From: Porpolomopsis calyptriformis
Lineage: Eukaryota > Basidiomycota > Agaricomycetes > Agaricales > Hygrophoraceae
Assembly: GCA_951640195.1 (NCBI GenBank)
Contig: OX621168.1
Coordinates: 2,046,001-2,110,000 of the forward strand
Direction: 5' to 3'
Length of the DNA: 64,000 nt
The notes beneath the pieces are model-generated. The model searched no databases, was not told where the DNA came from, and saw nothing but the letters and a program-made list of their open reading frames with translations. A program made the position numbers and the translations under genes. Positions 15,247 to 27,067 of this stretch are shown piece after piece. The first letter of the stretch is position 1, and each line of letters starts with the position of its first letter.

Positions 15247-16313
15247 GGCTGCACCACCGTCAACCCAATAAGGCGCTGCTTATTCTCAGCCTGGGACGCG
15301 CTCAACGTATCCGGCCCAATGGGGCATATTCTACAAGGGTACTGTAAATTTCAAGAGGCTCCTAAGTCGTTTATTGAATATGTTTGATGGGAGGAATGTT
15401 TGGAAATTCATGGTGGCCATGAATGGCTTGGGACGAAAGTAAATTCGGCTCAGTTCATCCGGTGAAATAGTTGGGGGTGTGACATGGGTATTTTGCTGTC
15501 TTTTTGTATTCTGATCGTGCTGGGATTTTGCAATGGACATCACGGTAAAATACATAATTTTTCTTGGTCACAAGGTAAAATGATGTCCAAGATCATTTCG
15601 GAATTGTTGTGGTGATTTTTTTGTCTTTGTCGGAAATGGACGGGTTTAAAACGGCGGGAATGTTTTTGAGCGGAGGGGTGGACACCGGTAGGCTGTCGGT
15701 ACTGTGGGCGGTGCCTGAGATTGTCGTCGAGGAACCCGGCGGATGCTAGATCTACGTATGGGTCTAAAAACTAGATTTTGCAGCAAACCTTTCGCGTCGG
15801 AGCGATGAACTTTATTGAACTTGTGAGAAAGCTTATGTGCGGGCCGCGTTCCCAGACGGATTGCGGTCTCAGAAAGTGCAACGTTAGTACTGCTGGATGG
15901 GGTAATGATGTCGATGAGTCTATCGGAATATCTGATTGACTGGATCTAGAGGGATCCTGCCAGGTCTGGTCTGGGTGTATCGGGAGCCGGGTGATGGATA
16001 TATGATTTGATACGATGATCATTCGTGGGCAAACGTTTGTAGCCGCAGGAATCGGGGGTATCTTACAAGTGAGTGAGACCGGCTACCCAAGAGGAAAGGC
16101 GGACGAGAGCAGCAGCCGACAATTTATACTTATCAAGGATTCATTCACCGCCACCAGGGGTAAGTCTAGACTGTGACATTGTTACAAAAAATATTATTAT
16201 TAAAAGTCCGATTTAAGTTATATTTCTAAATTTAGTAATTTTTATCGGATCAGGCACCAAACCTCTTTTAATACAAACCCAAACTTGACCTCTTTTTTTT
16301 CAATCCGACGCTC
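15247..16313. other. Intergenic / upstream region of the C2H2 factor
   Basis: About 1.07 kb with no supported gene. The last ~170 bp is AT-rich (TTACAAAAAATATTATTATTA-like) and ends in a pyrimidine run (CTCTTTTTTTTC) 20 bp before the ATG at 16314, typical of a fungal promoter/5' UTR. Confidence 0.55.
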
Positions 16314-18092
16314 ATGGACGAGCCTTCCCCTGACCTTCTTCCCCCTTCTTCCCCTGATCACTTCAGGCAACCCGTACTCTCAATTTCTCATTCATCCAAC
16401 AATCAGATGGCCACTCTCGTCGCTCAAAATCTATCCACCGGCGTCACCAAGCGTTATAGACCTGCACCAGCAAAGACTTTTCAGTGCAGAGGCTATGGCG
16501 AGTGTCGCATGGTCTTCAGCAGGAGCGAACATCTCGCTCGTCATATCAGGTACCCTTCCTCTTCCTTTCCTCTTCCTTCTCTCACCGATTTCCCAAGGAA
16601 ACACACCGGCGAACGTCCCTTCAGCTGCCATTGCGGAAAACAGTTTTCTCGTCTAGACAACCTCCGTCAGCATGCTCAGACAGTCCATGCCGACAAGCAA
16701 GACCAAAACGAACGTATGATGCGTGATTTGACCTCTCTTCACGCTACCATGGCAGCAGCCAATAAAGCCGGTCAACCCAGGTCCAAGCGTACCCAATCTT
16801 CTTCCAATTCCACCTCTTCTCTCTCTCCCGTCGGCACAACTCCTTCCACCCGTTCCGCTTGTCCTCCCAATCATGTAAAACAAGAGGACGATCATCACTC
16901 CCTCCTTCCCACTCACCAACGCCCCGGAACTAGCACCGGATACGAGGGTGATCACAATGGCATCATTTACCAATCCCCCACCACCTGGCATGTTCAATCC
17001 TCTCAACTCGATCGTCCCACTTCTAAACCGACCAACAACCATTCCTTTCGTGACCCCGGCCAGTCCTTTCTTGCCCCCCCTTCCTCCTCGACCTCAGCAC
17101 AACACCAGTCCTTTCTCCCCTTCCCCTCCTCATTCAACTTCCATATCCCCGACTCTTCGCGGGATGGTAGACCAGGATCTGGCTCCAGTCGTCCCCCAAC
17201 TTCAGAATCACATCCGCGATCACTCCCACCCCTCGCTTCCGTCGTCCCCACTTCCATCCCCCCTCCATCATCCCATCCATCGTCATTCTCCACCCAGCAA
17301 CAACAGCAACAACAACAACAACAACAACACCTACTTCAATTTCCACTCTTCCGAAAACCTTCCTCCACTACCACCCCCACCTCCTCCTCCGCCACTCGCC
17401 CAGGCACCGCTCCCGCAGCATACTGCTCCTCAAAACCTCCTTACGTTGGAGGACCTGGACTGGTCTCTCGTCCAGAATTATCCTTTCTCACCTATGGACG
17501 CGACCTGGCACCAACAGCAGCACAATCCACATACCACCTTGGCGGATACGATCCAGACCTCTCCCCCTCTGCCGGTCCCACTTACGACTCCCCATTTTCC
17601 TTCCACCCACCCGCACTCACCGACCCACAGCCATCAACACTCACAACCGATTCAGTCGCAACACCCGGATCCCCGTCGTTGCCAAACTCTCGCAAGCGAA
17701 CTTTTGCAGGAGCCGACGGCCCAGAATATGCTACCGAATACGACTATGACTACGGATCAGAATCGCGACCTCAATCTCGACGTCTCTCCGTCATGGAACT
17801 CTGCAATGATCAACCCTCCTCAGACCGACCTTTTCTTCTCTTATCATCACCATCATCCGGTTCACGTCCAGGCACCTCTTCAGGACTCGTCTCCTCTGCA
17901 AATGCCCTCGCTCTCATCGATCGTTCACCCACGACCTCAGCCCCAGGCGGAGGCTTCCCTCCGTTACTCTCAGGAGCTCCACAGCCAACAGCAAGCGCAG
18001 CTCCGTCAACTTCAGGAGGAGAGACGGAACAGTTCAGAGGAGGAGGATTATCTCCAGCATCTCGCCGTGGCCTATCATCATCATCAGCAACA

Positions 18093-18124
<32 letters not shown>

Positions 18125-18431
18125 AGCAACAACAACAACAGCACCACCATCATCATCATCAGTATTACAATCTATCGGAAGATATCCATCTCATCTATCC
18201 GACGGGTATGGCTCACGATCAGCATCCTCCTACACATCCTATCACCCTCAGTCTCCACCCCCATTCGCCGCCACTGCTCGAATCTTACAATCACATTCAA
18301 AACCACCCTCTCCAGCCACATCAGCATCAGATGTGCTTTCTCGCCGAGGCGGAAATGAGTCCCAACACGATCAAGTTCGAATCTCCGTCTCTGCTGCCCA
18401 CACCCCTACTGCTGTTGGAATGAGGGTTTAG
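16314..18431 (+). CDS. C2H2 zinc-finger transcription factor
   Basis: Two exons, 16314-16549 and 16598-18431, give 689 residues. The 48-nt intron has a length divisible by three and no stop, so retained and spliced forms both stay open, but only splicing restores the finger linker [11 protein letters not shown]. Finger 1 (~57-81) is C-x5-C...H-x3-H with RSEHLARH. Finger 2 (~87-109) has a tight C-x-C pair and RLDNLRQH. This pair resembles fungal stress/carbon regulators of the Usv1/Rgm1/Com2 type. The rest is low complexity (Ser/Pro, poly-Gln near residues ~315-330) with a short conserved-looking [11 protein letters not shown] motif. A long open frame in +1 (16948-18423) is treated as a shadow. 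Nuclear DNA-binding regulator; target genes unknown. Confidence 0.85.
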
Positions 18432-19180
18432 CCTCTCTTTCTCTCTCTCTCTCCCTTTCTCCCTCCCTTTCCATCCTTGTTGTATTCCCCCCGTTCTGTG
18501 ATGTTTGGGCCTTTCTGCGGGTTAGCTTGTATGACTGTTTGGTGTCTCTTTTAGTTCCCCCGAACACTTGGGTTTCCAGGCAATTTTATATCCCATATAT
18601 CAAAATATCTTTTTTCTTACCCTTCCTCATTCCCTTCCTCATTCCCCCCCTCTTCTCCATTCTCGTACGATACCTAATTTCTTTTTTCTTTCTTTCTTTC
18701 TTCCGGTGGCGAGACAGTTGGTACTCGTTCGCCATACAAAAAATCGTTAGCTTTACCTTAGCAAAAATGGAACATGTACTTGCTCTTTTTTTTTTTCTTT
18801 CTTTTTTTTTTTTTTTCAGTAGCTAACATGGACTCTTTTTGATCAATCTGAAAAAGGAGTTGTTTTTTTTTATATTTGCGTGCGTTGCAATTCCAAGAGA
18901 ATACCAAAAAAAAAAAGATTATGGTTGCAAAGTATAGATAGAAAGGCAGAAAGGCATATGACCAAACGCAAAATGACCGGTCTCCAAACCAGCCCGACGG
19001 AAAGCGTGCATCGCGTATATCAAAAGACAACAGAAGAAGGAAGAGGAAAAAGAAAAGGAAAAGGAAAAAAAGACATGCGCGATGCAAATTTCTCGTTGCG
19101 GTGGTCCTTCCATCAAGGGTAATGAAAAATCAAAGTGTCCAATGTGATAAAAGAAAAGATTAGTGGTATACGGAACGCAA
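18432..19180. other. Convergent 3' regions, T- and A-rich
   Basis: Lies between two genes that end toward each other. It holds CT-rich and poly-T tracts on the left (TTTCTTTCTTTCTTTC near 18690 and long T runs at 18787-18817) and A/G-rich tracts on the right. No gene seen; 3' UTRs are expected here. Confidence 0.6.
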
Positions 19181-20834
19181 TCATTCGTTTGCAACCTAAA
19201 TAGCGTCATCAGGAAACTCTTGTAAAAAAATAAATGAACACACACCTTCAAAATTCTCTTCCCTCGCTCAAGTTCGTAATCCTCCTCATCCCTAAAACTC
19301 GCCCGGCTGTTGTTGCTAGCAAAATGTTTTTCATCCTCCGCACCGCTATCGTCGCTTCCCGATCCGTCATGGGTGGAAATGACATTGGGGGAATGTGGGT
19401 TTGGGAGATGCATCCCGGACGGTGACAGAGGCTGATGTTGTTGTAGGGGGATGGTATTGTTATTGTCCACATAACCCCCGTAAGCGTCCTCATCTCCGAG
19501 CTCTCCCATCCCTCCTTGTGGTGGTGGATACCCTGACGGGTAGTGCGTGGAAAACGAGCCACTCGGCACGTGTTGTGATTGTAGTGGTTGTTGCGGGCCG
19601 TAAAAGTTGTGGGGGGGAGACTGGCGGTGTGATAAATCGGAATACGCCGTTTGCTGATTGTGCAACGGAGGACCATGACCTCCAGTTGCACCTATTCCCG
19701 CTGCATCCAGTAAGTCCATGGTCGGGTTGCCGGCGTTTGGATAAGGCCCACCATGAGGCACATCATACATGTGCTGCGTACTGGGTCCTGCAAACGCGGG
19801 ATACGGCGAGGAACGCTCGCCAAAGCCGCCCCCGCCCCCGCCGCCGCCGACTCCGCCTCCTCCACCTCCACCTCCGACATCATACATCGCTACTCCAGGC
19901 ACACTCTCTGCCATCTCCCTTCGACTTCTGGCACGCTGGACGGCGGCACCAACACCGACGCCGGCAGCTCCGGCATTGGCCGAAAACGAATCGTAGGGGG
20001 GATGAATCTCACTCATGCCATAGGTCTCAGTCGTCATGGGTGGTTGACCATAAGTACCGTGACTATTGTCCGAGTATCCGGCGAGTCCACTGCCGTAGAC
20101 GTCGTCGTCAAAGGCAGGAGGTTGGGCTTTGGCAGCGGCGGCGGCAGCCTCTGCTACCTCTCGATCGAACCGCTGGGCACGGCGTCGACGGATGGAGTTG
20201 GTGAGACAGACGAAGAAGATGGCGACGGCGACGATGCCGGCGACGGAAAAGATCCCTGCGACGGCAGCGGTGTTATGAAAGAAGCTGGGGGGGACAGGAG
20301 TTTGGGGTCAGCTGACTGCGGAGAAGGCAAGGAAGACTTACGATTTAGGAGCAGAGCTTGGTGCTCCCGAAGCCGAGGGTGATGATGTCAGTGATGGAGT
20401 GGTGATAATGATAGAGGTGGTAGTGAGAACTCTTCCTTGAGTAGTGGTCGGTGGTAAAATTGGAGGTGGGGTGGTAACGGCAGGCGGAGTGGTGGATGGT
20501 GTACTGGCGATGGGGGGAGGCGAAGGAGGGGCGGGTGCTGAGCTTGGAGGGGTGGATAAAGGCGGGGTTATCGAAGCAGTGGTTGAAGGTGGGGGTGGTG
20601 GGGGGACGATGACAGTAGTAACAACGACATTTGATGTGGACCTATAAAAATGGTTAAAGAATAGGTGAAGAAGAAGGAATGCACACTAACGAAGGTGGTG
20701 GAGGCGGGGGAGGTGGAGGTGGAGGTGGAGGGGGAGGGGGGGGAGGAGGAGAAACGGGAGGGATAGCAGGTGCCTCTGATATGATGGTCAAATCTTTTTT
20801 TTAAATTCTCAAAAGATGATAACTCACTAGCCAT
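19181..20834 (-). CDS. Pro/Ser/Thr-rich single-pass membrane protein with Gly-rich cytosolic tail
   Basis: Five exons (20834-20828, 20775-20691, 20641-20342, 20284-19246, 19195-19181) give 481 residues. The first exon has only 7 coding nt and the last 15, encoding VANE and the stop; an RILKVANE end of this kind recurs in fungal membrane proteins. After MAKAPAIPPV comes a poly-proline run (~18), then a Ser/Thr/Pro-rich stretch to ~130. One transmembrane helix (NTAAVAGIFSVAGIVAVAIF, ~133-155) follows with a basic NSIRRRRAQRF anchor, then a ~300-residue tail with poly-Gly and Gln/His/Pro-rich parts. It resembles wall-stress-sensor-like (Mid2/WSC-type) layouts, but no signal peptide precedes the polyproline, so topology is uncertain. 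Function unknown. Confidence 0.72.
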
Positions 20835-21667
20835 GGTGGACTGAAGAGTCAGTCAGGAAATCTCATCAAGAAAGGAGCGTATTATCTTTGGGGGGGACTG
20901 CGCTGCAGCGTCTCGGACGCTTGACTGTGCACGTCGTATAAAACGTTGAGGACGTTCGACGAAAGAAAAACAAAGCCCGGTCGCTGATGGGGCCATTCAC
21001 GTGCAGGGTAACTTTTCTCACAGATCATTTACACTGCCTCATGCTTTCGAGTCGAAATGGCCGAGATTTATCACTCTTATCACGGTGAGAGGTGACACGT
21101 TCACAGGTGTATCCAAGATGTAAAATGGCTTCGTTTATAGAGTCTGCTTTTCACTCTCGGTTGACCTCACCTTCGAGATTCTCAAATTCGGATGACGATC
21201 TCTTCGTTGGATGAGCACGATGGGTTCTGATGAAGCCTTTGCCGCGGGAATTAGACATCGTGTTTTGCATCCAAAGGGCGTTGCTTCCTTGTTACGCGAG
21301 GAATCCTTTCGCTCATGTTGTGCGTGTGTTTTCTTCTCAACGGTTGCTGCTCGGAGAAGCAAAGGTCCCTAACGACCAGGGCAACCTTAGGACGGAACTG
21401 TCTAACAGCCTTCACCACACGTCCTGGATTGGCAACTGTCTTTCCTGATCGTTTACTTCCAACTCAGGTAGAACTTATGACGATGCCCCACCGTTTGACC
21501 CAAAGCACACAGAGGTCGTGATCAAGTAGTTCATTACTCTTTCATCCATTTACTTTCTGCTCAAATGAAGAGACTTTGGTGGCGGCAATGGGTAAAATGT
21601 TGTGCATATCAGAGCAATCAGTCCAATCAGGTGACCGTCGGACCGGCGCCAGTTATTTGGAGTTGTG
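20835..21667. other. Intergenic between divergent genes
   Basis: About 830 bp upstream of both the minus-strand membrane protein and the plus-strand P-type ATPase. No gene or RNA was recognised; it should contain both promoters. Confidence 0.55.
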
Positions 21668-24600
21668 ATGTCAGGGGCTACACCTACCTTCCAAAGTCCC
21701 TCTTCATCCGTCCCAATGGACAACGGAACTTCATCTGAAAAGGCCCCCCCAAGCAGATCTGGTGATGAGAATCCCCCAAATCGTGCGGTTGCTTTCCCCG
21801 AGAATGACGAAATTCAAGAAAAGCCGATGGCTTTGATACGTCCAAAGGGAACCGAAATGAAACGACAACTCACTCAGGAAGATAAGGACCTCGCAGCTGC
21901 TGGCTATGAACACCTTGAAGAGGAAAAGGCAAAGAAGGCAGATAAGGAGGATAAACTTGACCAGAAGGTCGACCTTGTCGAACATCGTCTCACCTTTCCC
22001 CAACTCGCCGAAGCCCTGAATACCTTGATCAATTCGAAGGAACCCAACAGATCCCCTGGTCTTACACCCGAAGAAGCTGCAGCGAGACTTGTTCGCGATG
22101 GTCGAAACGTATTGACACCTCCCAAGAAAAAATCTGCTTTTCGAAAAGTACCTCCTCGCTCTGAGACATATTTGCCATCATCTTAATATAAAATTTCTAG
22201 TACCTAGATTGCCTTTTGACGATGTTCAATATCCTCCTCATTATTGCTGGCCTTCTCGAGTACATATTACTAGCTATAAGACCAAAGGTAAGACATCCCC
22301 TCAACTTGCTCCAAACTCAGGTTGAAACATCGTGACCAGGATAACATCCAAAACACCTACCTTGGTGCAATTCTTATTGGAGTTGCTTTCTTGAACGCGT
22401 TCATCGAGTTCTATCAGCTTCAAAAATCGGAAGCCATCTTGGCCTCTTTCCTCGCCATGATACCTCCCTCATGTCGCGTTGTCCGCAGTTCGACTATCGA
22501 AACCATCCAGGCAGCAGACTTGGTCAAAGGAGACATCGTTCTTCTCGTATGTCGAACACGTTCAGTCATTTTCCTCGACTGAACATCTGCTGTTTAGCGC
22601 TCCGGAGATAAAACACCTGCTGATCTCGTCCTACTTGCCGCGACCGACCTTAAAGTTGACAATAGTAGTTTGACCGGTGAATCAGAACCTCAAGAGCGAC
22701 TGCCATTGCCCGCCGGCTCTAAATCCCGCCCAGTTGAAGCAGAGAACTTGGTCCGTGTAACTGATAGTTCTTGGACACCATCATTGACTTCAAATATCTA
22801 GGTCTTTAATTCTACACTCATCGTCAACGGCGAAGCATGGGGTGGTATGTGTTTACATACTCTCCATCGCCATTCCTGACTCCTGGTTTCAGTTGTGATA
22901 AGGACTGGCGATCATACTCTGATTGGTAAAACAACATGCTTTCCTGCTTCTTTTTCTTTTGGCTTATCATCTTCAAGGACAAATTGCCGCCCTCACTGGT
23001 GGGGAAACTGGGAATAAAAGCCCCCTCGCGGTTGAGATGTATGTTGCCTTTCTAACCATCAAGTTTCGTTATTTCATCATGCAACAGTGCTCGTTTCGTC
23101 ATGATGATCTCCCTTATTGCCATTGTCTTTGCCATCGTGTTCTTCGCCGTTGGTATCTCCACCGTGTACAAGGGACAGGCCACATCGACAGTCACTTTTG
23201 CCGTTTCAATTCTTGTCGCCTTCGTTCCCGAGGGTTTGCCATCAGTTGTTACCCTTCTGTCAGTATATTTACAATCCCAAGGCTCGTGTCCATGCTCTAA
23301 ATTCCTAATCACAAGGTTATCCATTGCTGCCAAGAGAATGGCTAGTCAGAACGTGCTGGTCAAGGACCTTCAGGGTGTAGAAACATTAGGTGTGTTTACT
23401 CTTCCTGACGTGACCATGTTTCTCATCAGATTTTCACTCAGGCTCAGTAAGTATCTGCTAGAGCAAATAATGGGTGCTGCTTCTAATCAATTTTAGCTCA
23501 CGCTCTTAGCCACCGATAAAACTGGAACCCTCACACGAAATCAAATGACTGTGCGTATTCTTCGATAGGCCATTCCGAATCCAGCCGAATCTTCCTCCTT
23601 TCAGGTAACGAATTTGTGGAGCGGAGGGAAGATGTACTCCGCTTTCCAGGTGCGTCCCGGTAATCTCGACGATCTTAATCATGCCCAAGTCATCCCCATG
23701 TCTAGTCGAACAACGATGTACAGGATACTGGCACGTTCTCTATTGACGCTCAGGGTATGCGTGAAATGGCCGATATTGTTGCGCTTAATTCCCGAATCAA
23801 GTTTGATCGAACCGACGTTTCCTTTGAGGAACGTAACATCCTCGGTGATGCGACAGAGACCGGATTGACACGTTTCGCTGGGCGGTATATTCCTGATTAC
23901 GACGAGCACCAGAAGAACTTTCCAAAGGTGTTCGAGGTTCCTTTTAACTCGGCAAATAAATGGGCCTTGGTCATTGTGAGTAATTCTTTTTTTTTGTCGT
24001 TGAACTCTTCCTGAGCGTTTTTACCACAGCTCAACAAACCACATCCAAATGGACCTCTGACCTTGTATATCAAGGGTGCCCCCGAACGCGTATTGGCGAA
24101 ATGTTCGACCTATATGAGTGGCGAAGGGATAGAGTCCATCACCGACAGTTTCCGCGCTGCTTATGATGATGCCTATAATGTAAGTAGTGTTACCTTCACC
24201 ACCGAATTTGGATAAGAACTCGACTGTTTCAGTATATGGCTTCAAGAGGACATCGCGCCATTGCTTGCGCCCAGTATCTTCTCCCCGCAGACAAATATCC
24301 AGCCGAACATGTATTCACCAAAAACGACGACGGCTTCCCAACGGCTGATTATTGCTTCGTCGGTCTTGTCTCCCTGGAAGATCCCCCAAAACACGGCGTT
24401 CGCGAGGCAATTGGCACTCTCCGACTTGCAGGCATCAAAGTTATGATGGTCACTGGTACCCAACCATTTTTTTAAACCGTGGTAGAAGCTATGCCGTTGA
24501 CGCTTCCACTATCTAGGTGATCACCCGAAGACTGCGGAGGCTATCGCCCGCAAAATAAACTTGATCCTCGGTGATACAAGAGAAACACTCGCTGCGAAAA

Positions 24601-26834
24601 CCGGACGAAACGTTCAAGACATCTACGATGATGAGATAAACGCGGTCGTGGTCCACGGAGACGATATCGATGGGCTCCAAGGTTGGCAATGGGATGAAAG
24701 TATGTCATGCCTTTACCTGTAGCCGCTCGTCTGACGAAGTCGGCGAACGACAGTTTTTGGTAAACCGGAAATCGTCTTTGCTCGGACTTCCCCCCAGCAC
24801 AAGTTGGAAATTGGTTTGTCGTATGTAGTTGTTGCCGTCGTTTGCTCACGAGACCCATCTAGTCAAACGCGCGCAGGCCTTGGGTCATGTTGTTGGCGTG
24901 TAAGTGTACCTTCCTTCAAACGGGAGCATCCATATATATTGATCGGCATCAGAACTGGGGATGGAGTTAATGACTCGCCGGCTCTCAAGAAGGTTGATCG
25001 GCAGCTTTCACCTAACTACTTCCCTTGCTGATTCCTTATAGGCCGACCTAGGAATCGCCATGAATATATCTGGGTCGGATGTGTCCAAGGAAGCGGCAAA
25101 CATGATTCTCCTAGGTAATGCTCATGACCTCGTGGACTTGAAACCTATCACTGATATTGTTGTAGACGACAACTTCGCGTCTACCGTCAGTAAGTATAAT
25201 ACACTTCCCCCCCTACCGATTACCTCTTATGATGGTCCAGGGGGTGTCGCCGAGGGTCGCCAAATCTTTGTTAATTTGAAACGGTCTATTCAGTCAGTTT
25301 GTCTTGTTGGATGGTTTAATTTCTGCCTCATGATATTTTTACTAGATATACCATGACACACATCACTCCCGAAGTCATTCCCCAGCTCTTATGTGAGTTT
25401 GAAATCTCCGGTGCAAATGTTTCCCCTGACCTTGTTTCAGACGTTGTTATCCCAATTCCTCTGCCATTATCTGCTATTCTCATCTTGGTTATTGGTGCGT
25501 GATTATTACTCGAACCGCGAAAATGTATTTATTTGTATGTACCCATCAGATCTTGGATTTGAGCTGTTTATTGCTGTGGGTCATCTTTCCCTCGTCTTTT
25601 TTTTTGCCGTTCGCTTCTGATAGTCAAGCATGTTTAGCTATCGTTCGCATGGGATCAACCCGAGACACCAGATGGTCTCATGCGCATGAGCCCGCGTAAA
25701 CCAGGTACATTCAGTTTCCCTTATACTCGTCCACCTCTTCATGGATGTTTTTAGTCAACGAGCGGTCAATTATGGCTCGCAGGAAACGCGCGTTACGCCG
25801 TACGACGACTCTTCGCCGTGACTCTGAAGGACAAAAACGAATATTCCCAAGCATGATTTCCCGTTTGGTATTGAAGCTCAAGGCTCCATTTACGCGCATG
25901 TTTTGGGAAGATGTGTTCGAAAGCACGGATGACGAGACACTGGTGGATAACAAGCTTCTCAGCTATTCGTACATTGAAGCGGGGCTTATTGAGACAGTAG
26001 GATCGTGAGTCTCTTTTCGACAACCACTCACGTGAAGGTGTTTATGAGAACCTCTGAATAGCCTCATGGCATACTTTGTGGTATTTTTCAAGGCAGGGTT
26101 TTCGCCGAGTGATTTGCGCAGGGCTCAAAAAGCCAATGGTCGGTGGGATTTATTTTGTTTGTCGAAGAGTAGAAGCTGATATTCGATGCAGTTAGTCCGC
26201 CTTACTTCACCAATAACGCCCCAGATTTTGTAAACTATCGTGGAGAATCATTGAACGCCACACGACAAGTTCAAGCTCTGGCTGAGGCGCAGTCTATAGG
26301 TGAAAAATTAGACTTGGCTCGTTCGATCAACATTCACTGATGTCTTACTATAGTTTATCTGGCTATTTTCATTCAGCAATGCTTTAACGTAAGACACAGG
26401 AGTTATTTGGATTGGATGTCATCTGACGATGGTCTTGACACTAGGTATTCGCGGTCAAAGCCAGGTTCTCCTTTCCGTTCGGCAGGCGGATTGTGGGTAA
26501 CTACTACAATTTCCTTGGGATCTTTGCTGGGGCATGTCTCGGCGTGTTCATTATCTACACTCCACCTCTGCACGTTGTATTCGGGGGCTCGCACACACTA
26601 TCGCCATTATACTGGCTTATCCCGTTCGCGTTTGGTATTCTGCTACTCGTGTGGGCATCGATCCGGGTTCTCTTGATACGTGCGTCGATTGAAAATCAAC
26701 GAGTGAGGGATATCAAGGGATTGATGATGTGTAAGTGTTGTTGTTGTTGTTGTTGCTGGAGGAACTGACGTCACCATTTATCTCTAGTCCCAACGATGAG
26801 AACGATGAGTATGCGTAATCGGGAGAATGCATAG
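21668..26834 (+). CDS. P-type cation ATPase, type IIC (Na+/K+-ATPase alpha-like)
   Basis: A gene cut by about 20 small introns, starting at ATG 21668 ([11 protein letters not shown]) and ending at TAG 26832-26834 (MRNRENA). All P-type landmarks are present: LTGESEP of the actuator domain near 22670, FVPEGLP in the fourth membrane helix near 23225, the phosphorylation motif DKTGTLT near 23516, KGAPERV in the nucleotide domain near 24075, [11 protein letters not shown] near 24955, and the C-terminal membrane helices to ~26700. Similarity to animal Na,K-ATPase is clearest in the [18 protein letters not shown] and [10 protein letters not shown] segments. Members pump monovalent cations across the plasma membrane by ATP hydrolysis. 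One exon is only 5 nt (23442-23446), required to make the conserved [13 protein letters not shown] junction. Confidence 0.88.
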
Positions 26835-27067
26835 AGTGGGCTTCGTTGCCACGGGTGGCATCATACCACATTGTGTTGTTGGTGAAACGGGGCTCAGCGT
26901 ATTTGTGAAATGAAATGACCGGTTGACACTTGCTTTTGAGAAAAGTTTGAGTTTGGAGAGTGACAGCCCTTGCACGTCAGGTGGCTCTTGAACTAATAAA
27001 TCCACATCATTGAATTCAGCAGCCGAAGTGAAGGGAGGCCAACCTTGTACACAATGAAAATTATCAA

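Noticed and set aside
16948..18423. Second large gene in the +1 frame of the C2H2 locus
   Set aside because: The 0 frame carries both zinc fingers and a conserved-looking [11 protein letters not shown] motif and runs through to its own stop, so the +1 frame is treated as a by-product of repetitive codons.
22261..22335. ATPase exon joining at the acceptor near 22320
   Set aside because: That acceptor puts a stop in frame; using the AG just before GATAACATCC (about 22341) keeps the frame and gives the expected [13 protein letters not shown] junction.
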